64,000 nucleotides of DNA, from contig NC_058164.1 of the NCBI RefSeq assembly GCF_020080835.1, positions 19,276,688-19,340,687 on the forward strand. The letters run 5' to 3'. The stretch comes from Cotesia glomerata. Its lineage: Eukaryota > Arthropoda > Insecta > Hymenoptera > Braconidae. Shown one piece after another: positions 22,796 through 37,700 of the stretch; the stretch's first letter is position 1, and the number at the start of each line of letters is the position of its first letter. Below the pieces are notes generated by a model. The model did no database searches and had not been told where the DNA came from. It saw only the letters and a program-made list of their open reading frames with translations. The translations under genes were made by a program, and so were the position numbers.

Positions 22796-25700
22796 ATGAC
22801 GTTGAATCCTAGAGATATGGATGGCTTTATGCCTTTACTATCAACCAGCGATATTAAAACTAAAATGATAATTGGTAATAATTTATTAACGTATCTTGGT
22901 GATTTAAATAACAGCATTGAGTGTCAAGATATTGGATTATTTATCGATAATGTTATTCCTTGGTTGAATAATGGAAATGCTAAGGTATTAAAATTTTATT
23001 TTTATTCTGTCAAATTTATGACTAATTTATAGCAAACCATGACTCATATACTGTACATTTGTATATATTATTTTTTAATTTATGCATCATTTTACTCATA
23101 ATTAGTATTTACGATTTAACAGTATTGTAAAGTAAATGTGATAATTGATACACTTTTTATTGACATACAGTAACGTGTGATTCCTTATATGTAACAGTTA
23201 CGTTTGTTGTACTAATAAGGACAAAAAACTTTCACACCATTTTTGCTGTAGAAACAAAAAGTTGTTTTTAATTCCGTTTAAATGAACATGTTTTTTTATT
23301 TTTTCTTTTATTGATCCAAATTGATTATTTTTTTAAATAAAAACATAAATATTACACAAATTTAAAGTAATTTTGATGAGTAATTTAATTTATTTTTTGT
23401 TGAATGAAAAAAAAAATGTTTTTCAGTATTTTATTTTCAATGAAAAAAATTACCTAAAATATGGTATTAAAATTTTACCAAAGTTACTCTGTTCATTAGT
23501 CTGAAAACTTAATATTTATGTTTTTTTTTATTGTTCTTTTTATATTCAAAGTAAATACACTGTTGAGAATTTAAAGACAGCAATGTTTTTAAATTATTAT
23601 ACTTGAAATAAATTAGTCATTTAAAAATCGTAATTTTTTGATTTGCATTTTTAGTTGGATGGATCGATGTCAAGGTTATATAAATAATTGTATTGGCCTT
23701 GTAATACAGTTACCAATCATTGTTTTTTTTGTTTCGTCTTATTTTGTATCTTATTTGCCATGTTTTTTTTTTTCCTTATTTTCATTCAATGGTGATAACT
23801 ATTAGTCATTCCTTATTTGTGTTACATGTTTTAACAGATCTGACAATTTTATTTCTACAAGATATTTGAATAATTATGTTAGAGTTTTAAACATAGGCTG
23901 TGAAGCTTATTTATAAGGGCCAAACTAAAGTAAAAGAAAATAATAAGTAAACGTACGCATTCCCGACCGTTTACCCCGAGATATCTAAAATAGGCTTCAC
24001 TTGCTGTATCTTCCTTTACTCTTTCTTTTTTAAAATAATAATAAAATCTCTGTTCAAGTAACATTTAAATACAAATAATGACTTCAAATATTATATTACG
24101 TTTATTAAATATACAACAATCGTTCTTATTACGAAAGTATTCAAGAAATATCTTTTTTTATTCTTATCGATAATTAAAATCTCCTGACTATATGGCATTA
24201 ATAACAAGAAATATAGATTTAAATCCATAAAATAAACGTAAAAGGATAATGGTTTTAAAAAATAATCATAAATGAAAAATGTTGACATTATAAATAAAAT
24301 ACGTACTTTTTAATGTTTCAGATTGTCCAAAATGGATTGGAAATACTCACACAAATTGCAGATCGGATGGGACATGATTTTAAGCCATATATTTCATCGA
24401 TTATTCAACCTACAATTGATAGATTAGGTATGAATCGTATTAATTATTTTACATTATTTACATTAGTATCAATAAAAATTTTTTTTTTAAAACAATTATT
24501 ACTTTAAAACCCAATAATTAATTATTTATAATTTCTTTTCAGGTGATAGTAAAGATCTAACACGAGAAAAGGCAAGATTGGTACTTTTAAAAATTCTTGA
24601 AAAAGGAAGTATGATACCACAATCATTATTGGATCGAATTCATCCAACCTTTATCCATAAAAATGCTAAATTAAGAGAAGAATCATTATTATTATTAACA
24701 ACAATTTTGGCAGAGTAAGTTAAATTTAATTTATATTTTGAATCATAATTTGAACTACTATAAAAATTGCCATGTGGCTTGTGCTCTGGCATAAATGAAT
24801 AGCAATAATTCTTTTTATACATTTAAATATGATAGTTTTGATTTTTTTATCTTGAAACAAATGTAATATATTTAAATTACTAATGTATTTGATTTAATTA
24901 CAGACACGGTGCGGACTCGTTGTCATTATCTTCAGTGATACCGAGTATTGTAAAACTTCTATCAGACCCTAATGAGAAAGTTCGCGAGACAGCTGTTAAT
25001 ACTGTTGTCAATATTTATAGACACGTTGGTGAAAGATTTCGTAATGATTTACAACGTAATCATAACTTACCTTCCGCAAAGTAAGTTCGTTAATTTGATA
25101 TTTTTGATGATAATATAAATGAATTTAACTACTATTTTATAACTTTCAGGTGGCAATTACTGGTTGAAAAGTTTGACCAAATTAGAGCTGAAGGCGATCT
25201 TTTTCCACATGCTAACGCAATGGATGGTGAGTTATAATCATATATATATATATAAATAATTTATTTTTTTATTAAATAAAACGCGAGGCGCGTAGGTATG
25301 CTCTACTCTCGCCTAAAAATCGTGATTTAGATTAAAACGTGATTTTCATATTTTTTTATCTACATAAAAAATTTTTAAATCTAAAAAAGTTGCTTTGACT
25401 TAATAAATCAGATTGGTAAATAGTTATCATCTGAGATGTCTAGGTAAAATTATAGAAACTTCAATATTTACTTTATGTTAATTAAAATTTATAAACTTAT
25501 CTCATTCTTCAAACAAGAATAATTCAGCAAAAAAATTAGAAAATAAACTCATTAAAAAAGTAGCTTGACAAATCGCGTACTTAGAATAAATTAACTGATT
25601 TATTGTCAAGATTGTAGTTCTTTTTTTCTTCATTAACTAAATATTTTCAAGTCATTTATCTATTGACTGCTGGAATAAATGAAACATTCTGATTAAAAAG

Positions 25701-28700
25701 ATGAATATTTGACGCACCGATTTTTTTTTTCTCAAGTTGAATGCTTAAATTTTATCAAAATCAACAGTCTGAAATTTTTGTAGACAAATTGAAATCAAGC
25801 TTTGCTTTCTAAGGATATATTAAGATACTTTTTATAAATAAACGATAATTTTATTATCCATTATTAGACTCAAACTTTTGAAAAAAAATCTGAAAAATTG
25901 TTAACTTAATGATCCAGTTTTTAAATTTTCTGTTATTCTACAGTTCAGAGTTCTAAAATATTACTGTTGATCATTTTTGAAGTTTTATGAGTTTTAAAAA
26001 AACAAGATTTAAATAATCAAGATTGAAATTATGCATATGAAATTTTTGAGAAAACTAAAAAAATTTTAATTTTTTCTATCCATGAGCGTTTATCTATCGT
26101 AATATTTAGCTGATAGAAATCATGAATTTACCCAAAAAAAGGAGAATGACTATTTAATATTCTGCACGGTAGTCAATAATATGTTGAAAATAAGAAACAT
26201 TTTCTGTTTGATAATTGTAGTGAGTGCTTTGTAACACAACAGAACAGAGGAATTACTACTATTCAGACACAATAAAACCTGTTTAATTTTAACATTTTCT
26301 GTACAAGATAATAACCTAAAATTTCTTTTTTTCACATAATTATTCAAATATAAAGAAGGAATTAAAAAGTTATTATTTTCAAAATTCGATCGTATTTCTG
26401 GAATCTGATGCAATTTTTTGGAGTATAGAACAGGTTGAATTCAAAAATTAATTTATAAAATAGTATCGAAGCCATTTGAAATAATTTTCTGAAACCAAAT
26501 CATTTGAAATTTTTTGGTAGTTTAAATTGAGTAAAACCCTTTCAATTACTACAAATCCAATTTCAATCAGACAATTCAATTTGAAATTATAACATTTATG
26601 CACTAATACAGGCTTCCTCTTTTGAATAATTCAAAAAGTTTCGCTGGACTTCAAAGCGCCGACATATGATAGAAATTCCTATCATCGGATTAAAAACAAT
26701 AATTTTCTGAATCAAAGAAATTTACAATTATCTTAGTGTAAAATTTTTAAATAAGAATTTTTACATTGATGAATTAAAGTTTTCGTAGGATTAGTTTTTA
26801 ATTTCCATTAATTATGCAAGAATTTAGTTTTCAAACAAATTTTGTATTTGATTTAATCTTTTAGGTTAATCAAAATATTTTAATTTCAATAGCTTCAATA
26901 AATTTTAAAAACAAAAATAAGTAATGTTTTATATAAAATTAAAAACTTTTTAATTAATTAGTTTAAAAGCAGAGTTGGATACATAATCTGAAATATCGTT
27001 TCGTCAATCTATCGTTTTTTACAATAATTTTTTTCAAAACTTTTCTACTACTTTTTCATTAAAATGTGACCTTGTTGATGACATTCTAACCATTCATTCA
27101 TATGTCTTAATTCGATCTACTGTAACGAGTAGATTTAATTTCATCGTACAAATATCAAGTATCAAGTTTTGTAATTGAGTAAGTCTAGATGCAACTCAAT
27201 AATGCTAAAATACAAATTATAATAAATATATTTTACAATATACCAATACATTCATATTAATAATTTCTTATTAATTATACAATATACGAAATACGGAAGT
27301 AAGAGTATGGAGATATAAAAATAAAATAAAATCTGATAATAAAGTTCACTCACATTATTAATTCAAGGTGAAGAAGTTTTTAATCATTGGGAAACTCTAT
27401 TATAATTATTTATAAATATTGATATTCTATGATTGTTAAATTATAAAAGCTACAAAGAACACAATTTGACATTTGAATTATTTTGTTTTTATTGTAAAAT
27501 TTTAAAAACACCAATCGCACCCCAGATTTTGTTTTTAAATTTTTTACGAATCATAAAAATTTATATAAAATTATCAGCAAAAAAATTAAAATAATTTTGT
27601 CGCTATAAAATTTTTTAAAATTCCAAACCAACGAACGTTATATCGAGAACAGCTGGTATAAAATTGCACATGTGTGTGACAATTTATCCTTAATAAAAGT
27701 TTTTTTTTATGATTTGTGTTTATCATGCAAAATGGCTCATGTCAAATTCACTTATTTATTTACTCTCGTTCTATAAATTTGTAGCTCTATATAAAGATAA
27801 ATGTTTGCAATCTTTTAAAAATTTTCTTGGTATGAATAATAATGAGCGTTAAAACATAACATTTTTAAATCACGTAACTGTTATTCGATTGGATCATAGC
27901 ATGGGGCTTGGTAAAATAATGATGACAAAACAAAGTAAAAAACAAAAAGAAAAAAAAACAGATAAAAAAGAATATGAGTAAAGAAAAGAAAAGATGTTGG
28001 TCAATTACAGTCGTAAGTCGCATAAGATGACTCAGTTGATTTCATATATATTTTTAGAGCTCTAAGCAACCGTAAAGAAAATAATGGTTGTGGTCGGTAA
28101 TCAACCATTCAATATTACTTTGACATCTTCAATTTTTTTCCTATCTTCTTCAAGCTGTAGTTATGATATAACCGTTCATTTTTATAAATATTTAGTTTCA
28201 TCGGTTTGTTATAAATTATAAATGCTAAATGTTTATAGTATTTTAGGGAATCATTTATTTTTAAATAAAACTCCGTTAACATGTAAACTAGTAACATCAT
28301 TAAAATTTTTACCGAGAATTATTTATACAGATAACAAGTTTTTAAAAATAAGTAATTAACATTTTTTACTAATTTTAAAAACTGTTAATAACAAAATATG
28401 TTATAGTTTTAATATATTCTAGAATACTAATATAATTTTGTTTTTCGAACAAACTGATCAAATACGGAGTTAAATAAATTAAACCAAATAGTTGAACGGA
28501 TCGTTTATCGAAAAATTCATTTTTCTTTGATTGCGCCATTTATTTAATTTCCTAATCATGATTTTAAGTTAAAAATGATGATATATTATTGGAATTTAAC
28601 TAAAATTTATTCATTTAAAATTCATAAAATTCATTCGACATACCCGTTAAACAGTAAAACCACTTCGTCGTTTCAAGAGCTACAGCGGTTTATTTTACTT

Positions 28701-31700
28701 ATTTAAGGGGTTTCAGGCACTTATGTAAAAAAAGGAAAAAAAAAAGTTTTTTTTTCTTATAGAATTATTCCTGAGAAGACTTTTCAATTAATTAATATAA
28801 AAATTTATAAACATACTGGAGTAATTTTTAACTTTATTTCAAAATTTTCTTTATTGAAAAATAATCATTTTTAAAGTTGCTGTAGCCGATTTTCGAAATA
28901 TTTTCTAAAAAAAAGTGTTGTATGACGAGCATAAATGATATCTTTAGATTGGATTATCAAAAAAAAATTTATTAATGCAAGATACTGTCTATTACAGAGT
29001 TAAAGGGTAACGAAAAATACTAATTGTTTAAAAAATGGCGACTTAAAAAAAAAAACTGTTTATTTTTCGATGAAAATTTTTTCCTCTAAGTATTTACAAT
29101 ATAGCAAATATCTATCGCAATAATTAATCCTTCTATCAATTAGAAGGATATATATTTATGGAGCTAGTGTGAAAATTTCAGTTCGATCCATTGAACTTTT
29201 TACGAGAAATCTTGCGCACTGACTTTAAAAACACAAGTTCAAAACAAACGCGTTTTAAGTTTTCGGCTTCAGTCCCACTTACGTGCTAACACTTGGAGTG
29301 GTATTTGCAAATATACGTATAATTCTGAGAATATTTGACTAATCGGCATGAAATTTTCTGTATATATAGTTGAATATATTCAAATTACAAAAAAATGAGT
29401 TTAAAAATCCAATTTTTTGAAAATCCTTATAAACAAATGATTAGAATGATAAAATTAACAATAGTCATGACAGAAAATGAAATCATTTATGAAATTATTA
29501 AAATTCATTCGGATGGAGTTCATCATATTCATACGACTCATAAGACACAATCGTCATTGTCCTTAAATCACTTACTCATAGTGTTTTAGACCCTATTTTT
29601 CTATTCTTGCATATTTCTTTTTTTTTTACACCATAAATTTCCCTTCTCTTTAAATTACTGGAGAGTTTGCAAGTGAGAAAAGTGAAAGGTCTTCATACAA
29701 GTATGTTTTACTTGATGAAATTTAAATATTTCAAACTAGAAAATTAATTTTTTTTTAATTAATATCCAATAACTCTAATTTATAAAAATTCTTTATCATC
29801 TGTATGATAAATTAGCACGACTTTAGTAGAAATAAAAGTTAAGTTGATTGCTCGATTAAAAAAAAACAAATTTTTTTTTTTTTATTTTTTATAACATCCA
29901 AATTTTTTGCTGACAAAAAACATTAAAGAAACTTATGTTACATACATTGTTTATTTATAAATTACTTATTTTTATTGGATAAAAAATTAAATGGTAATCA
30001 TTAGATAAATAGCTGTTGTTATGTAGTAATAAGTAATGAATTCCTATCTTCAACATTGTAATAGTTGATAGGTATTCACTTCATAAACGACCGCATATAT
30101 GCTTAGTTAAAGTCTTCGGAAAGTTTATTTCTTAGAAAATTAATAGCTGCTGTCTCATATACATTTAAACAAATTTTTCATTTTTATTATAAACTCAAGA
30201 TTTAAAAACTTTTTTATTAATAAACAATTAATAATTCATTATATTTTAAAAATTTAAAATTAAATTAATAATAATAATATTAATTCTTTGAATCGTCTTA
30301 AAGGCCATACTGTGTTGCATCTTGATTTATTATCATAGTTTCCGGTTTAAATTATCGTTTATCGTTATTATATAAACTGCATCTATTATTTTTTACCTTG
30401 ACAAAAAAATTTTATTAAATCTTTTTCCTGCTTAATTTTTTTCTTTATTTTCATATGAAAATTTATTTTTGGTAATTGTTTGAAAATTTTCACCCTATTT
30501 TTTTTTCCTAAAAAATTGAAAAATAGGCATTCCCGGATACTTTCTGATCAAATTATTCGATTTTGTGACGTATTTAAGATAAAAATAGTCCAAACCATTT
30601 TTTTAATAAGTTTTAAAGCTTTTAGTGTTGAAAAAAACGAATTAAACGAAAATCGTTGATAAAATTTATCTAAATAAGTGCAACAATTGCGGATGTTTGT
30701 TTTTTTTTTTTTTTTTTTTTTTTTTATATGCTACATTTAAATAAACAATAAAAGAAAAAATTTTTAAATATCATTCTTTCGAAATTTTATGAACATACAA
30801 AAATTTATCATTTTAAAAAAATGACTACTGTTTTTTTTTTAAATTCTATTTTTAATAAAAATTTTTATTTTTTGGCCAAAAATAGTAAGGTAAAAGCCCC
30901 AATAGATGATCACGTACCAGTATATGATCACTCCATGTATTTGTATATCTATATTCAGAAATATAGGTATACAAATACATGGAGTGATCATATACTGGTA
31001 CATGATCATCTATTGGGGCTTTTACCTTATAGTACCCATTTTTAAACAATTATTTAATTTTTCTATGTAAGGTAAAATCTCCAGTATGTGATCATGTACC
31101 AGTATATGATCACTCCATGTATTTGTATATCTATATTCGCAAATATAGGTATACAAATACATGGAGTGATCATATATTGGGGCTTTTTCCTTATACACAA
31201 TAAATATGGAAATAAAAAGAAGTAAAATTTTTATAAAAATGAAGCAAATTAAAAGTAACAAGAAATTTTCTATAAGTTGAATTTTGGAGCCCTTGCAAAA
31301 TAATAGAATAGTGCTGAATAGATTCCAGTATGCTTTAGGGGGAGGTCGACCCTTCTTTTTGCCTCTCAATACATAGAGATTATTACATATTTATATATGT
31401 ACACACCTCGCACTTTATATACATTATACAACATTCACAACACGACTAGGACAATCTACAGGCATTATAGTTTAACTGTTTGGCTTACTAGTAGCTACAA
31501 ACTTACGTGAATCACGAGTAGAGTACGTTCAAGTTTCTTATTCAAGAGTATTCACTCGTGGTCTCTTAAATAAACGTTTAGTTTATATTTCGTTATTAAT
31601 CAGCTCTTTTTTGTAAAATATAACAATGACAATTCAAAATATGATAAATGATAAATATGGTTGTTTTTGGTGATTTATCTTTTATGAAAAATATATTGTT

Positions 31701-34700
31701 GTTTGAATAACTAAATGTGATGTGCTGCAAAGAAAATATAAATTTTTTGTTTGATTTATTTTTTATTATTTTATTTGATTAATTACAACTTATTAAGTGT
31801 AACTAATCAGTTGATTAATCGATTGAGGTCATATTAATGTGTCGTTTTCAAAGAGGAAGTGAAAATATAACTCGAAAAAATATATAAATAATAATGATAA
31901 CAGTTGCTAAAAAAAAGTGGGATGAAACAATGAAATAGACTTTCTTGTTATTTACTTGTGGGATTTTCACACTTTCTTAACTCTCGACACTTTTACTCTG
32001 ATTAATGATTCATGATCATTGTCTTGTTGATTTATTGATGAGTTAATTTAGTTTGCAAATTGTTTAAGTTTATAATAAATGAATAATATAATAATTTTTT
32101 TTATTTCATTAATCAAAATTATATGCTATTAATCGCGTGAATATGAATATGTGGAGTGATGAAAAAAACTGGCCAAGAAATTGTTGCCGGCGTGGGCTCA
32201 TAAAATATCCTAGCATTGATAAAAAAATTTGGGATTCTAGTAGTACTTGGATTTTGCAATGGGATAATATTGTTAAACATCCGGCTGCACGATCACGTGG
32301 ATGTAAATGTGATGTACATAAACCACCCTGGTTATATTCTGATTTGGGTATTGTTTTTTATTATCTATAGTATTGTTTTTACAAAAAAAAATTAAGTATT
32401 CTTTTAAATTGAAGTATAAACGGTGGTATTAATTATTGTGTATGAAACTTCGTAAACATGATCATTTTTAATGATTTTAAAGTTAACAGACATTTGATTA
32501 TTTTTCAGAAATTTTTAAATAAATGAATTATTATAAATAAAATTCAAAAAAAAGTTTGACAATTTTAAAAATCTATAAATGTAATTTTTTTTTAATTTTT
32601 TCTAAGAGCTAATTCATTTTTTTTTTTAGATAAAATAAAAAATTGTCAAATGTCTGTTTACTTCAGTACCATAATTTGTGAACGCATTTTCACTTTATTT
32701 TTTAGTATTTCATACATTTTATGTTAAAAACCCTGTTGTAAATTAACCAAAAAAAAAATTAAAAGATTATACATATAAATTTCTATGTATTTTTTGAACT
32801 CTCTGATCTGATAAATACCAATTTTTTTTTTTTAACTTGGAATTGTAATCGGTAAGTTTTTTAGATGAAAAGATCAAAATAAAAAGAACTTCTTATTTTA
32901 ATTCTTTATTTCGATGATATTTTTCAAAATAATTATCGATTTTATCCAAGCTTTCAACATTCAACGCAGTTTTTAAAGTACAAAAATCTTTCGGTTGAAA
33001 AATTCATTATATTAAGAACAAAAACAATTACTTTTTCAAAAACTCATGAAAGTTGATATTTTTTAGTTAAATCAATTAATTTCGATTATTTAGTCAATTT
33101 TACCACTGATCAATAAAATTAATTAAAAGCTATGCAATAAAAATGTTTTATAAATAGATATTACTTTTAATGATCGGTCGGATAAACCTTATAATATCAA
33201 GATCTAATATAGACTCAATTTTTGAAAATCATATCGAAATCACCAATTTTTTGAGTTCAAAAACATTTTCAATTTTAATATCCGGAAGTTAAGAAATTTG
33301 AAATTGTAAACTTGACACTAAAAATATTATCAAAAAGCAAATATAAATCCATAGAATTAATTTCGTTTTGTAGTTCAATAGAATCATTCTAATTAAAAAA
33401 AAGAAACGGTACATTTAAAAAATTATTCTATTATTCATGATTTTCATGTTTTTGTTAAGTATAATTATTTCTAAATAAATATTAATCAGTCCTTTCATAA
33501 CATTAGCATACAAACTCTTTATCGTTCCATTAATATACAATTTTTTTACGTTTACTTAACCATTTTAAATACCTCAAATAATTATTTGTTCAAGATTTCA
33601 TTTTATTTTTTTTTTACAACTACTTCCTACATTCAATGAATTTGATTTAAAGAGCAAACATATATATTAAAATATTCACTTAAGCATGAAGTAAATTGTT
33701 TTTACTGTTTGCAAAAAGAAATAATATTTCCTTTTTAATTGAATTCCCAACACAATTTTTCAATTAAATCTTTTATTTCTCTTACATACAATAATTTACT
33801 TCAATTGATTAATTAATATTTCTTAATTATAATAGTGAAAGACTTTAAACACATCTATTTTTTCGTGATTTAATGACAATTATGTCCATGCCTGGTTAAT
33901 TTTATAAAGCTATTTAAAATAAAAAATACTCTTCATGTTGAAGAGGAAAAAAAAACTGATTGCCTATTTTGCTAATTATCATTCCTTTTTTGTTATAGTT
34001 GGGAGAGATACCGATGAGCTTGATAGAGTGGTAAATAAAAATGACAAATTAGTTAATAATTATAAGTCAAATAGTAATACAATAATAAGCTATGTGAATA
34101 AGTTAACTAAAATATTAATATTTATTTTACATTTCAGGTGAGATCTGCACCAGCGAAAAAAATAAAAAGTGTTTTACCAAAAAAAAGCCAGTTTGGACCG
34201 AGTGTTAAAATACCATCAATAGGTATATTACAAAATCATGTTCATTTAATTAAACAATTATTTTTTTACAAATTATGTTTACTATAATTAAACATTTTAT
34301 TGTTACTATACATTGCTTTATTTTTATTTTTTTTTGGTTCATAATTTATTTTCTCCATAAAAAGGATCTAAGTTAAATGACCGAACAAATTCAGGTAACG
34401 CTGGAGCAGTTGACGAAGAATCATTTTCCAATGCATTCGAAGACGTGCCTCAGGTACATCTATTTTCAGCCAAAGATCTCGAGGAGCATTTTAAAACAAT
34501 ACGTGACACTATTGGCGATGACAAAAAAGATTGGAACCAAAGAATCGACCATGTAAGTCAAAATGAATTTTTTTTTTTTTTTTTTAAACTTATTTACTTA
34601 TTTTTTATCATTATTTCATGTCACGTTTAATGTTTTATAGAACGTGTATGTACAACATAACACATGAATTATTGAGCAATTTTAAAAATCAGAATGTTTT

Positions 34701-34763
34701 GAATTAATAATCGAGTCAAAAGTTAAAAATTATAATTTAACTCAGTTTTATATAATTAATGTA

Positions 34764-34799
<36 letters not shown>

Positions 34800-37700
34800 C
34801 TTAAAAAGATACGTGGCTTAGTAATGGCTGGTGGAGCATCCTACGAGAACTTTATGGAATTGTTAAAAAGTATACAAAACCCATTTGAGGGTGCTTGTAC
34901 TGATTTGAGATCTCAAGTTGTCAAAGAAGCGACTATTACGCTCGCTTATCTAAGTCGACAGTTAAAAAATAAAATTGCTCAGTTTGTGGAAGGTTTACTT
35001 GGACCGGTAATGAATCTTATACAAAACAGTGCCAAGGTAATTATTATAAACTTATTATTAAAACATAACAATAATTATTGATATTTGATTAAAGATAACA
35101 TTTTTTTTTTTTTTTCAAGGTTGTCTCATCATCCGGAGCAGTAGCATTACGGTTTATATTCCAACATACACACAGTGCGAGATTTATTCCAATACTTACC
35201 GCATTTTTTACAAGTAAAAGTAAAGATATACGAAGAGCTGCTTGCGAATATGTTAATCTGATATTACAGTCCTGGTCAACGTCATTATTACAAAAGCATA
35301 TTAAAATATTACAAGATGCTATTGGTAAAGGGATTGGCGATCCTGATGCTGAAGCCAGGTCTCATGCAAGAAAGTATGTAATCAAATTTTTAAATTACTA
35401 GTTTGTTTTACTTTAATTTATGTTTAACATTTGCTGTAAAAATGTTTTATTTTTCTTTAGAGCATTCTGGGCCTTCCGAGATCATTTTCCTGATCAAGCA
35501 GAAATGCTACTGAATACTATGGATGCGTCGCACAAACGGAATTTATTATCTCAAAGCAATAGCGGTAGTGTAAATAGTTTGAATGCTGTGGTAAGAACAC
35601 CAAGTATACCACCAAGATCCACGCGACCGACTATGAGTGCAGCAGGTATAATTAAGATTATTAAATAAGTCTAACTTTTTTTTATTTTTCTATTTTTCAT
35701 AAGTATTTTTTATAATCAAAATATTTGTTTTTATTTTACTATTTGACTAAAAAATTCAACTTCATTATTTATAGTTGGATTAACTATCAAGATTTTTTTA
35801 TTCGATAAATTTAATTTGCTATTATATAAATACAAACCAAGTATTTATTGCTAGTAAAAAAAATGTTTACTTTAATATATTTTTGAAAAAACTTAAGTAT
35901 TTTTATCAAAAAATTTTTTTAATTAAAAAAATGTTTGAAATCAAAAAGCTGAATTTTTTAGTGTGTACGTTGTTATTAAAAAAAAAATATATATATATAA
36001 TTATTTTTGTCTTATTGTCACTATTTTTTGCTCTACATACTATTTATTTTAAATCGTATCAATTGCTTGTTCTCATGCTGCTCTTCATGTGCCAAAAAAA
36101 AAAAAAAAAAAAAAAATAAATAAATAAATAAAAAAAATAAAATAAAATGAATAAAACTATTATATGAAAAATATAAAAAAAAGGCAGTACGGAAAATTTA
36201 CATCAGACGCAAAGTCCGCCATATGGACCGCTTAAACGGACACCATCTCTACCACGATCTTATCGTCAGTCTGGAATTCCAGTTCTACAAAGACCAACTG
36301 ACAATTACTGTAATTTAATATATTCTATCATTCACAATTTTTTTTTCATTTTTTAACTCATTTTTCAATCGTTAACCACTTGAATATAATTTATTAATTT
36401 TGTAAACTTATTTGTTGAATGTAATTATTAAGTCACATCATAAATTATTAATACTTCACATTTTCATTTATTAATTAATTAATTGATTAAAATGATTAAA
36501 GGGTGACGGTATTTTCATTTATTCATTTTACGGAAAATGTGTATTTTGTGTTTGAAAATTTATTTTATTAAAATAATTTACTATTTAATGTTTTTAAAGG
36601 TCGAGTATCACCAGGACCTAGATCGAATAGTGCAATAGACCTTCAAGCTGCTCGGCGTGCACAATCAAGATTAAAGTATGCTAATATTAACCGTACTAAA
36701 GCTACTACAGGTAAACAAAGAAATGCTTTTTTAAAGCCTTTTAACTTATTATTATTTTAATTAATTTGAAAACTAATTAACAATTAAAAAAATTTTTTTA
36801 GTTCGACCAGTAGCAAAACAAGTTGAAACAAATTTGTTCACAAGTCCTGAAAGATCTGCAAGAACGAAAACACGAGTCTCAGGAGTTTCACAATCTCAAC
36901 GTAAATATTAAATACTTTTATGATAAAAATTAAAAGTTAACATAAATATATACTTGTAATTATAAATAATAATTTAAAAATTACAGCAAGCAGTAGATCA
37001 TGTTCACCAGCATCACGAATGTCTTACGCATCTTATAGTCGTGAAGGCGACTCATTTATTGCTCGACCAAGACGACTTTCTGGTCAGGGAATGCGTAGCA
37101 CAGAAACAAGCCGTGATCCTAGTCCTCAGCGGTTTGGCTTAGATCGTAGTGTCAGTTCTAAATTACGTGAACGTAATTTATATATGTCACCGCGACCACC
37201 TGTGATGGCTCAAAAAATGTTACAGCAATCACAAGCTGCGGAATCAGCTCTTGCTGATGCATTGACTTTCGATCGTGATCATCATCCAAAAACACCTAAT
37301 AGAAATAAGGGTGATCAAAGCGATGACAGTGAAACTAGTAGTATTTGTTCTGAACGTAGTATGGAGAACTTTCGACGACCTAGTGATGTAAGTTATTGAT
37401 TGAGTTGTTGAACTTATTTATATAAAATATTTTTAATTAAAAAAAAAGTAATCAATTCAATCTTTAAAATAATTAATAACATTATTTCTTCAAACTTTTT
37501 CAAAGTTATAATATGAATTAACGTCATTAATCTCAAATGTTGCATCATGTACATAATTTTTTTTTTTGTTGTTTATTAATTATAGAGGTAACTTGACTAA
37601 ATTTTTTAATTTCATTATCGTTCGTAATTTACTTAATCTGAAAAATATATATATTTATGTTATTAATGCTAAATTATTTGTATTTATCGTTATATGTTTT

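Larger units (their letters stand above)
25227..33998 (+). other. 8.8-kb CLASP intron separating TOG1 from the rest
   Basis: The intron has donor GTGAGT and acceptor TTGTTATAG. It is AT-rich and contains two hairpin MITEs (30886-31029, 31068-31193) and an internal candidate first exon (32143-32347). About 28640-29380 is mixed-composition repeat-like DNA (for example TTTCGAAATATTTTCT and GAGCTACAGCGG phrases). There is a T-run of about 25 at 30701-30725. I found no other coding exon on either strand. Confidence 0.6.

Noticed and set aside
30821..31049. Overlapping plus- and minus-strand frames giving almost the same peptide
   Set aside because: This is a consequence of a near-perfect palindrome (hairpin MITE), not a pair of genes.
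35883..36119. Plus-strand frame ending in poly-Lys
   Set aside because: It is intron sequence running into the A-tract; the frame is an artefact of low complexity.
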